From the NCBI GenBank assembly GCA_033764435.1, contig JANRIX010000055.1, positions 124,001 to 188,000 on the forward strand: a DNA stretch of 64,000 nucleotides, read 5' to 3'. A program made the translations under genes and the position numbers. The notes under the pieces are model-generated. The model searched no databases and was not told the DNA's origin. It was given only the letters and a program-made list of their open reading frames with translations. Positions 43,715 to 50,272 of the stretch are shown one piece after another; within the stretch, counting starts at the first letter, position 1, and every line of letters begins with the position of its first letter. This DNA comes from JAEUMY01 sp033764435. Its GTDB lineage: Bacteria; Pseudomonadota; Gammaproteobacteria; Burkholderiales; Usitatibacteraceae.

Positions 43715-44935
43715 ATGTCGCTCCGCTCGCTTCTCGTCGATTTCAATTCCTACTTCGCGTCGGTAGAGCAGCAGATGCATCCGCAGCTGCGCGGCAAGCC
43801 GGTGGGCGTGGTCCCTTCCATGGCGCCGACCACCTGCTGCATCGCGGCGAGTTACGAAGCCAAGAAATTCGGCGTGAAGACCGGCACGCTGCTCAAGGAT
43901 GCAAAGCAGCTTTGCCCCGAAATCATTTTTGTCGAGGCCAGCCACGAGCATTACGTGGAATTCCACGAGCGTGCCAAGGTGGCGGTCGATTCGGTCATTC
44001 CCATCCGCAAGGTGCTTTCCATCGACGAGGTCGATTGCGACCTGCCGCCCAAGGCGCGCATGCCTGAGGCCGCGCGCGAGCTGGCGCTCAAGATCAAGCG
44101 CGCCATCTATTCGCAGGTGGGCGAACACCTGCACACGTCCATCGGTATCGGCCCCAACACCTTCATCGCCAAGACCGCCTCGGACATGATGAAACCCAAT
44201 GGCCTGGTGGTGATCGAGAAGCACGAGCTGCCGCACCGCCTGTTCGGGCTGAAGCTGCGCGACCTCTCCGGTATCGGCAAATCCATGGAAGCGCGGCTGA
44301 ACCGCCACGGCATCACCACCATCGAGCAGATGGCGAACCTGCAACCGGCCCAGCTGCACACCATCTGGGGCGGCGTCGGCGGTGACCGCATGTACCAGCG
44401 GCTGCACGGCGAATGGGTGCCCGACCTGGAAACCCAGACCCAGAGCATCAGCCATTCGCACGTGCTGCCGCCCGCAGAGCGCAATGACACGGACGCCTAC
44501 GCCATCCTGCATCGCCTCACGCAGAAGGCGGCGATGCGGCTCCGCAAGATGGGCTATTACGCGTCGCACATGTCCGTGTTCATGAAATTTCTCAACGGGC
44601 CCACCTGGGGTCGCGACAGCCGGTTCGCCGAGACCCAGGACACAGTTGTCTTCCTGCGCGCGCTGGACAGCATGTGGCAGGAGAAGCCGAAGAAGCGGCT
44701 GCTGAAGCCGCTGGCCGTTGGCATGGTGCTGCACGGACTGGTGCACGAGAACGAACACACCGGCACGCTCTTCGACAACGAGGACGCGCGCCACCGCCTC
44801 TACGACGCCATCGACCAGCTCAACGTGAAATTCGGCAAGAACACCGTCTACTTCGGCGGCGCCCACCAGGCCCGCGACAGCGCGCCCATGCGCATCGCGT
44901 TCAATCACATTCCCGATCTGGAGACGGAACAATGA
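43715..44935 (+). CDS. Y-family DNA polymerase (DinB-type, divergent)
   Basis: A 406-residue translesion DNA polymerase. VDFNSYFASVEQQMHPQLRG holds the first catalytic Asp (9) and the steric-gate aromatic; VLSIDEVDCDL has the Asp104-Glu105 pair. The finger, thumb (SIGIGPNTFIAKTASDMMKP, GIGKSMEARLNRHGITTIEQ) and little finger domains follow. Compared with E. coli DinB the SIDEVDC motif (usually SxDEAYLD) differs and no clear QLxLx(F/L) clamp motif is seen at the C-terminus (PDLETEQ), so it forms a distinct subgroup. No SOS box recognised upstream. Stop and DUF3052 start overlap as ATGA. Confidence 0.87.
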   Translation: MSLRSLLVDFNSYFASVEQQMHPQLRGKPVGVVPSMAPTTCCIAASYEAKKFGVKTGTLLKDAKQLCPEIIFVEASHEHYVEFHERAKVAVDSVIPIRKVLSIDEVDCDLPPKARMPEAARELALKIKRAIYSQVGEHLHTSIGIGPNTFIAKTASDMMKPNGLVVIEKHELPHRLFGLKLRDLSGIGKSMEARLNRHGITTIEQMANLQPAQLHTIWGGVGGDRMYQRLHGEWVPDLETQTQSISHSHVLPPAERNDTDAYAILHRLTQKAAMRLRKMGYYASHMSVFMKFLNGPTWGRDSRFAETQDTVVFLRALDSMWQEKPKKRLLKPLAVGMVLHGLVHENEHTGTLFDNEDARHRLYDAIDQLNVKFGKNTVYFGGAHQARDSAPMRIAFNHIPDLETEQ

Positions 44936-45438
44936 GCGCAGGGTATTCCGGCACGCCGCTGTGGAAGAAGCTGGGGTTGAAGGACGGCGGGACGCTGGCA
45001 GTCGTGAATGCGCCGGCAAGCTTCATTGATGATCTCGGCCTGGATGATTCGGGTGCGACTAGCCAGAGTCCGGGAGACGCTGGCTGGACGCCGACGGCGG
45101 TCCCGAAGGGATCAGGCAATCGCCCCAAGCGATGGCCTGACAATATTCGCAAGGGGTTGAAGGCGGCAGAAATGCTTGCGATTGCATTCGTGAAGGACCG
45201 TGCGGATCTGGAGAAGCAAGTCGCTCTGGCTGCCAAGAAACTGCATCGCGACGGCTCACTCTGGATCAGCTGGCCCAAGAAAAGCTCGAAGCTCTTCAAG
45301 GACCTCACCGAGGACGGCATCCGCGACGTCGTGCTGCCGATGGGGCTGGTGGACGTGAAGGTCTGCGCGGTCAACGACGACTGGTCGGGGTTGAAGCTGA
45401 TGGTCAGAAAAGAACTCAGGGAAGGGTGGAACGCATGA
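44932..45438 (+). CDS. DUF3052 family protein carrying an in-frame 28-codon element insertion
   Basis: A 168-residue cytoplasmic protein. The flanks match DUF3052: MSAGYSGTPLWKKLGLKDGG at the start, then LHRDGSLWISWPKKSSKLFK, DLTEDGIRDVVLPMGLVDVK and VCAVNDDWSGLKLMVRKE. Between residues 42 and 71 an 84-base element (45059-45142) adds exactly 28 in-frame codons, splitting what would have been G-ANIR-K. Without it the protein would have 140 residues, the usual family size. The insertion sits in the variable region before the helix of the fold, so the protein may still work. Both starts and stops overlap neighbours as ATGA. Family role unknown. Confidence 0.88.
   Translation: MSAGYSGTPLWKKLGLKDGGTLAVVNAPASFIDDLGLDDSGATSQSPGDAGWTPTAVPKGSGNRPKRWPDNIRKGLKAAEMLAIAFVKDRADLEKQVALAAKKLHRDGSLWISWPKKSSKLFKDLTEDGIRDVVLPMGLVDVKVCAVNDDWSGLKLMVRKELREGWNA
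45055..45150 (+). mobile_element. Small structured element, copy 1, in the DUF3052 gene
   Basis: 96 bases consisting of GCGA (45055-45058), an 84-base insert (45059-45142) and ATATTCGC (45143-45150). The outer parts joined give the dispersed palindrome GCGAATATTCGC. The insert folds into three hairpins: AGCCAGAGTCC/AGACGCTGGCT, GGACGCC/GGCGGTCC and a third with TCAGGC/GCCTGA and ATCGC/GCGAT helices around a CCCAA loop. It is about 80% identical, without gaps, to the copy at 48845-48940. It is read in frame with the host gene. Confidence 0.88.
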
Positions 45439-46238
45439 GCGCATTCAAGGACAACGTCGTCATCATCACCGGCGCCTCCAAGGGCATCGGTGCCGAGGTG
45501 GCGCGCCAGCTCGCGAGACAAGGCGCCAAGCTCGTGCTCACCGCGCGCGACGAAGCCGCGCTGCAGGCTGTGGCGCGCGAATGCGAAGCCGCCGGTGCCG
45601 CCACCAAGGTCGTCATCGCGGATGTAGCGAAGCAGGCGGAGTGCAAAGCCATCATCGATGGCGCGCTGGCCGCCTTCGGCCGCATCGACACACTGGTCAA
45701 CAACGCGGGCGCCACGATGTGGGCGAAGTTCGAGGACATCGATGACATGTCCATCCTCGAACGCATCATGCAGATCAACTACATGGGTGCGGTCTACTGC
45801 ACGCACTACGCGCTGCCGCACCTCAAGAAGACGAAAGGCCGCATCGTCGGCATCGCGTCGCTCACGGGCAAGGTCGGCGTGCCCACGCGTTCAGGCTATG
45901 CCGCCAGCAAGCATGCCATGGCCGGCTTCTTCGACTCGCTGCGCATCGAACTGCAGGATTCCGGCGTGACCGTGACCATGGTCTATCCCGGCTTCGTCTC
46001 CACCGGCATTCGCGAGAACGCCAGCGGCCCGGACGGCAAACCCATCAAGGTGAGCCCGGTAAAGGAAGGCGAAGTGATGAGTCCCGAGGAATGTGCCGCC
46101 ATCATCGTGCGCGCCATGGAACGGCGGCAGCGCGAGGAAGTGATGACGCTGAAGGGCAAGGTTGGGCAGTGGCTGAGGCTGATTGCGCCCGGGTTTGTGG
46201 ATGCGCTGGCGCGGAAGGCGATTGAGCGGGGGCGGTGA
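45435..46238 (+). CDS. SDR family NAD(P)-dependent oxidoreductase
   Basis: A 267-residue classical short-chain dehydrogenase/reductase. Cofactor motif VVIITGASKGIGAEVARQLA (TGxxxGxG), NNAGATMWAKFEDIDD (NNAG), and the catalytic Ser-Tyr-Lys set in GIASLTGKVGVPTRSGYAAS followed by Lys (YAASKHA). The C-terminal segment (VMSPEECAAIIVRAMERRQR) is that of the reductases related to DltE/YdfG-type. The ATG at 45435 overlaps the DUF3052 stop as ATGA; a GTG three codons earlier exists. Substrate unknown. Confidence 0.9.
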   Translation: MSAFKDNVVIITGASKGIGAEVARQLARQGAKLVLTARDEAALQAVARECEAAGAATKVVIADVAKQAECKAIIDGALAAFGRIDTLVNNAGATMWAKFEDIDDMSILERIMQINYMGAVYCTHYALPHLKKTKGRIVGIASLTGKVGVPTRSGYAASKHAMAGFFDSLRIELQDSGVTVTMVYPGFVSTGIRENASGPDGKPIKVSPVKEGEVMSPEECAAIIVRAMERRQREEVMTLKGKVGQWLRLIAPGFVDALARKAIERGR

Positions 46239-46244
46239 GACCTC

Positions 46245-46802
46245 TCAGCTTCGGGCTTGCGATTTCCGTTCCAAAAGGGGTGTCGCAATCCAAGCGTCGA
46301 ATAGAAGCGGCGATGCACTCGTGGAAAGTTGAGATTGAACTGCAAGCAACGCTGCAATTCGGTGGTTTCCATCAACAATAAACAGGCCCGCCTCTGATCG
46401 ATGAAGGATGACTGTTCCCGGCGTTGTAGCATTCTGTTGTATGAACTGTAAGCAAGATCGAAAACGCTCTGCGGTGTTTGGAATGTAGCAAGACACAGCA
46501 TTGGCTACACCAGCAGCCGCAGCCGTAATCTGGCCAACTAAGGCAAGCGAATTGTGGGACAGCTCTTCGACCTTCACGGACGTTCGTGTCCGCATCCAGT
46601 TAAGTGCTTGCCAATATGCAATAGTCCTGCCATCCAAGTATCCGTTCCAATCGATTCCATTAGGGGGCCAGCCACTTTGGCGAATTCGATCATCGAGCCA
46701 CAAATCAAATATCGGCTCTGGAAAACTTGAAAACACCGCTCTTGCGTCAGCGAGGGCTTCGTCCAAGTTCATCTTTGTGTAGTGTGGGTTCGCTGGAATC
46801 AT
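46245..46802 (-). CDS. Lower-GC accessory gene with ParB-like DGNHR motif
   Basis: A 185-residue protein of unknown function. Base composition is clearly lower in G+C than the neighbours, which suggests horizontal transfer. It starts MIPANPHYTKMNLDEALADA. The C-terminal part holds GLFIVDGNHRIAALLAVQSQ, which resembles the ParB/Srx (DGxHRxxAL) nucleotide-binding motif, as in small proteins that assist plasmid partition or toxin-like ParB domains. No partner gene is recognised. It is squeezed between the SDR stop (6 bases) and a palindrome copy followed by the zinc-ribbon gene. Confidence 0.7.
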   Translation of the reverse strand: MIPANPHYTKMNLDEALADARAVFSSFPEPIFDLWLDDRIRQSGWPPNGIDWNGYLDGRTIAYWQALNWMRTRTSVKVEELSHNSLALVGQITAAAAGVANAVSCYIPNTAERFRSCLQFIQQNATTPGTVILHRSEAGLFIVDGNHRIAALLAVQSQLSTSASPLLFDAWIATPLLERKSQARS

Positions 46803-46816
46803 TGCATTCCCGGATT

Positions 46817-46828
46817 GCGAATATTCGC
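46817..46828. repeat. Copy of dispersed palindrome GCGAATATTCGC
   Basis: A perfect 12-mer in the 34-base gap between the start of the lower-GC gene and the end of the zinc-ribbon gene. Confidence 0.9.
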
Positions 46829-46836
46829 ACCACCCA

Positions 46837-47934
46837 TCACTTCCCACCCAACATCGCCAACACCCCAATCACCACCAACGCCGCCAGCACCAGGAAGAAG
46901 ATCTTCCACGCCGACTTCGGGCTCTCGCCCTGCACTGCGCCATTCTGGCCGTTGATCATGAAGCGGTACACCTTGTCGCGATAGCGATAGGCGGAGATCC
47001 ACACGGGTACGAGCACGTGCTTGAAGGTGATGTTGCTGTATTGGGTGTGCACGGCATGCACCTGCTGGCGGTCGCCGCCGATGTCGCGGCGGACGCTGAC
47101 CAGAATGCGCTCGTCGATGATGCCCTTGGCGACCTTGTAGCCATCGGCGAGACCCACCTGATACGCCTCGGCGGTGAAGCCGGAGATGAATTCGTCGCTG
47201 TACGGCACGAGCCCTTGCGTGTCGAAGTGTCCAAACTTGGCGTTGCCGAAGAATGAGAGCCGCTTCATGGTCGGGCTGGCCGGAACCAGCACGTCATCGA
47301 ACTGGTTTTCAACATGGCCCGACACCGGGGTCCAGTCGGTGCGGGTCTCGTTGCGCGTGGTGCCGTCGGAATTCTTCACCGTGACGGTGTAGTCGCGGCC
47401 ACGCTGTCCCGAATATTCGCTCCAGGTGTCGCAATCGTAGGTCCAGTACGGGAGGTAGACACCGTGAATGCCGCCGTCGCCCTTGGCGTAGTCCTTCAGC
47501 TCGGACGGCGCCAGCCAGAGACCATTGATCCATTTGCGGAACGCCGCCTGCGCGTCCGGCTTGGCGATCTGGAAGGGAACAAGCGACTTCGGCTTGATGT
47601 GCCGCTGCGCATAGCCCTTGGCCACAATGGGGGTCGCGCAGAAATTGCACTTGCCGGCAAAGGTATTGGCGGCCATTTCCTGCGCGGCACCGCAGTTGCC
47701 GCACTTGATGGCGACACTCTCGAAAGTCTCCTGCCGGTCTTCGAGCGACTTCAGGAATGCTGCAAAGTCCTCTTCCTCGACGGCGCTTTCATCTTTCGGG
47801 ATATCGTTGGTGGCGCCACAGAACTCGCACTTGAGCTGCTGGCTGCCGGGCGCGAATGACAATTTCGCGCCACACGATGTGCAGGGAAAGGTCTTGACGG
47901 TGGACTGCTGCTTTTGTGGAGCTTCGGTATCCAT
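46837..47934 (-). CDS. Double zinc-ribbon membrane protein of the SPFH-associated type
   Basis: A 365-residue protein with two N-terminal zinc ribbons, CTSCG/CEFCG (Cys18, 21, 36, 39) and CGNCG/CNFC (Cys78, 81, 96, 99), followed by a beta-rich soluble domain (about 105-320) and a C-terminal membrane anchor (about 342-362, FFLVLAALVVIGVLAML). Such proteins are often misannotated as primosomal or helicase-like; they are, as I recall, encoded next to SPFH (virion core-like) proteins, as here at 48994-50121. Function unknown. The SEYS of WSEYSGQ overlaps a palindrome core (47410-47419). Confidence 0.82.
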   Translation of the reverse strand: MDTEAPQKQQSTVKTFPCTSCGAKLSFAPGSQQLKCEFCGATNDIPKDESAVEEEDFAAFLKSLEDRQETFESVAIKCGNCGAAQEMAANTFAGKCNFCATPIVAKGYAQRHIKPKSLVPFQIAKPDAQAAFRKWINGLWLAPSELKDYAKGDGGIHGVYLPYWTYDCDTWSEYSGQRGRDYTVTVKNSDGTTRNETRTDWTPVSGHVENQFDDVLVPASPTMKRLSFFGNAKFGHFDTQGLVPYSDEFISGFTAEAYQVGLADGYKVAKGIIDERILVSVRRDIGGDRQQVHAVHTQYSNITFKHVLVPVWISAYRYRDKVYRFMINGQNGAVQGESPKSAWKIFFLVLAALVVIGVLAMLGGK

Positions 47935-47943
47935 GTGTCGTCT

Positions 47944-48441
47944 CTACAGGGGACGAATGCGCGCCATGGTGTGCGAGTCGGCGTACACCCCGTCGCGAAA
48001 CGCAAAGCGCTTGTGTGTGCCTTCGATTTCGAAGCCGAACTTGCGATACAGCGCGATGGCCGGCGCGTTGTCGACGTAGACGGTGAGTTCGAGACGCTGG
48101 ATCTGCATCCAGTTGTCGGCGAGGTCGATGGCAGCGGCCATGAGCGCTGTGCCCACGCCGCGGCGCGTGAAGTCGTCATGCACGGCCATGCCGATACCAT
48201 AGGCATGACGACGGCGGAGCTGCCAGGCGGCGGCGTGCAGGCCCAGATTGCCGACGATGCGACCATCGATGAGTGCCACTAGGCGCTTGTCCGTGTCCTT
48301 GTCGTCCGCCATGCGCTTCTTCCACATCTCCAGGGACGGAAAGGGCAACTGCAACGTTCCGGCCATGGCGCGCGGCTGGCTCATGACCTCGCGCATGCCT
48401 TCGTAGTCGCCGGGCTCTGCGGCGCGGATCAGGATGCTCAT
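47944..48441 (-). CDS. GNAT family N-acetyltransferase
   Basis: A 165-residue acetyltransferase. The start MSILIRAAEPGDYEGMREVM, then GTLQLPFPSLEMWKKRM (resembling E. coli YhhY), and the acetyl-CoA binding motif GMAVHDDFTRRGVGTALMAA are present, with RLELTVYVDNAPAIALYRKF and GFEIEGTHKRFAFRDGVYAD near the C-terminus. Probably N-acetylates an amino acid or small amine, cytoplasmic. Its ATG overlaps the preceding stop as ATGA, and it follows the secreted protein gene of the minus-strand group. Confidence 0.88.
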   Translation of the reverse strand: MSILIRAAEPGDYEGMREVMSQPRAMAGTLQLPFPSLEMWKKRMADDKDTDKRLVALIDGRIVGNLGLHAAAWQLRRRHAYGIGMAVHDDFTRRGVGTALMAAAIDLADNWMQIQRLELTVYVDNAPAIALYRKFGFEIEGTHKRFAFRDGVYADSHTMARIRPL

Positions 48442-48806
48442 GCGCCGCGCCCTCCACGCTCGCGGTCGGTGGGGAACGAACACTCCAATGCCTGGCGCCC
48501 CGAGCGGACGACTTCCGGAGAACTCTGCGGAATGCCTTCCAGGTCCTTCAGCACCTGATTGACCACGCGCTGTGGCGTCAATGTGCAGACATGAAGCACG
48601 AGCTTCTCCGGCTTGCCTGTCGCAATCACATCGATCAGCTTCTGTGTTGTGGGAATGTAGGCCATCTCGATGCGGAACCCATCCGGCAGAACGAAGACAT
48701 CGAGCTGCTTCTCCTGCTTGGCATGGACACTTTGCATGCAAGTGGCCGCCAGGACGGCCGTCGCAACGGCTTTGCATGCTGACCGGGCGAGACGAGAAAT
48801 GACCAT
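48438..48806 (-). CDS. Small exported protein of unknown function
   Basis: A 122-residue protein with a signal peptide (about 1-29, ending HAK). The mature part starts QEKQLDVFVLPDGFRIEMAY and goes on with beta-like segments and one cysteine in LVLHVCTLTP. No family was recognised. It overlaps the GNAT gene by ATGA and is probably in one transcript with it and the zinc-ribbon gene. Copy 2 of the structured element lies immediately upstream. Confidence 0.65.
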   Translation of the reverse strand: MVISRLARSACKAVATAVLAATCMQSVHAKQEKQLDVFVLPDGFRIEMAYIPTTQKLIDVIATGKPEKLVLHVCTLTPQRVVNQVLKDLEGIPQSSPEVVRSGRQALECSFPTDRERGGRGA

Positions 48807-48844
48807 CTATTCCTCCTTCTTCGATTCACTGGTCGGACTGTGTT

Positions 48845-48940
48845 GCGAATACTGTTCTCATATCGCTTGGTGCGATCTGAGAATCCCTGCGGGACCGCCT
48901 TCGGCGTCCAGCCAGCGTCCCCCGGACGCTGGCTAGTCGC
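48845..48940 (-). mobile_element. Small structured element, copy 2, intergenic
   Basis: 96 bases on the minus strand: GCGA (48940-48937), an 84-base insert (48936-48853) and GTATTCGC (48852-48845), a one-base variant of ATATTCGC. It has the same insert length as copy 1 and about 67 of 84 bases identical, without gaps. Hairpin 1 is perfect here (AGCCAGCGTCC-GGG-GGACGCTGGCT). The third hairpin has TTCTCA/TGAGAA where copy 1 has TCAGGC/GCCTGA. The frame used by copy 1 is open here too. Confidence 0.88.
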
Positions 48941-48949
48941 TATGAAGAA

Positions 48950-48976
48950 AGGGCGGCCGCAAGGGCCGCCCTCTTG
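48950..48976 (-). terminator. Terminator of the SPFH gene
   Basis: GGGCGGCC and GGCCGCCC arms (48951-48958, 48964-48971) around GCAAG; on the minus strand a TTTCTTC stretch follows. It separates the SPFH gene from the structured element. Confidence 0.75.
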
Positions 48977-48993
48977 GAGATTCAACGGGATTC

Positions 48994-50121
48994 TCAAGCG
49001 CCCGGAATCGGCGGCGGCATGTTGGCAAACAGCCCGGCCAGCTCGGGCACGCTACCCGCTGCGGCCCACTGCGCCATGCCGGCTTTCCATACCAGCGTCT
49101 CACGTTTCAGCTGACCGCCGGCGGCCTGCGCCTGAAGCGTGGCCATATCGAACGGGCCCGCCTGCTGGCCATTGATGGCGACGTGGAAGCTCACGGCACC
49201 GGGCAGCGGTGGCGGCATTGCGCCCGCGGCACCCATGCCACCCGCACCAGCCGTGCCGAGCGACGCACCCATGGCGTTGGCCATCATGCCGCCCATAGCA
49301 ACACCGGCACCCAGGCCCATGCCCACACCCGCGGCACCGCCGGGATTCTGCGCAGCGTCCTTGATGGCGCCGGCCGTTTCATACGCAGCATAAGCCTGCA
49401 GGTTGCCGATGGCGGCGATGGCGCCGCGCTTGTCGATGGCCTTCTCGACTTCCTCGGGCAAGCCAATGTCCTGCACCTGCACTTCCACCAGCTCGATACC
49501 CATGCCGCCAAATTCGGGATTGAGGCGCTCACGCAGCTTGGTGCCGAGTTCGGTGACTTTCGACTCGAGATCGATGATGGACATGCCCAGTTCCGGCATG
49601 ACTTCCTTGATGCGGCTGCCCAACTTGCCGCGCAGGTTTTCCTGGATGCCGTCGGTGGTGAAGTGACCGTCCGTGCCGACAATGTCCTTGACGAAGACCG
49701 CCGGATCACTGACGCGTATGGCGTAGATACCGAATGCGGTCACGCGCACCACACCGAAGTCCTTGTCGCGCATCGTGGCCGGGCCCGGGGTGCCCCACTT
49801 CAGGTCGGTGAACTTGCGCGTGGAGATGAAGTACACCTCGGCCTTGAAGGGCGACTCGAAGCCGTACTTCCAGCCCTTCAGCGTGGCGAGGATGGGCAGG
49901 TTCTGCGTGGTCAGCGTATGCGTGCCGGGTTTGAACACATCGGCAAGCTGGCCCTCATTGATGAACACCGCCATCTGGCCTTCGCGGACCACCAGCTTGG
50001 CGCCATATTTGATTTCGTTCTGATGACGCTCGAACCGGTAGGCGAGCGTGTTGTTCGAATCGTCCAGCCATTGGACGATATCTATGAGTTCGGCTTGTAG
50101 CTTCTTGACCCAATCGATCAT
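48994..50121 (-). CDS. SPFH/Band 7 protein with C-terminal GYF_2 domain
   Basis: A 375-residue protein of the SPFH (stomatin/prohibitin) virion core-like family: TLAYRFERHQNEIKYGAKLV, VREGQMAVFINEGQLADVF, GTHTLTTQNLPILATLKGWK and VEVQVQDIGLPEEVEKAIDK. A Gly/Ala/Met-rich linker (about 255-305) follows, and a GYF_2 domain closes it: ISFHVAINGQQAGPFDMAT-like text (VSFHVAINGQQAGPF) and LVWKAGMAQWAAAGSVPELA. Likely cytoplasmic or membrane associated. It is co-directional with the zinc-ribbon protein, separated by two genes; the pair may form a complex. Confidence 0.88.
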   Translation of the reverse strand: MIDWVKKLQAELIDIVQWLDDSNNTLAYRFERHQNEIKYGAKLVVREGQMAVFINEGQLADVFKPGTHTLTTQNLPILATLKGWKYGFESPFKAEVYFISTRKFTDLKWGTPGPATMRDKDFGVVRVTAFGIYAIRVSDPAVFVKDIVGTDGHFTTDGIQENLRGKLGSRIKEVMPELGMSIIDLESKVTELGTKLRERLNPEFGGMGIELVEVQVQDIGLPEEVEKAIDKRGAIAAIGNLQAYAAYETAGAIKDAAQNPGGAAGVGMGLGAGVAMGGMMANAMGASLGTAGAGGMGAAGAMPPPLPGAVSFHVAINGQQAGPFDMATLQAQAAGGQLKRETLVWKAGMAQWAAAGSVPELAGLFANMPPPIPGA

Positions 50122-50272
50122 GTGTAGCGCTCCTTTCAGAGTCTTAACTACCGATTCAGCCTGACGCTACGCGCCAGTCCTGAATCAAGTATTAGGGGGT
50201 GCACGGCTATACTGCCCGGCGGAGCTAAATTAGCACGTTTGCCCTCGCCCAACACGCCATTCATCGCACCCT

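Noticed and set aside
44674..44931. Upstream extension of the DUF3052 frame into the polymerase gene
   Set aside because: The frame stays open, but the family starts at MSAGYSG and the ATGA overlap fixes the start at 44932.
45059..45259. Small open frame inside the structured element on the minus strand, with a similar frame in the copy at 48670-48936
   Set aside because: The similarity between the two translated frames only reflects the shared element DNA; there is no start context or conserved protein.
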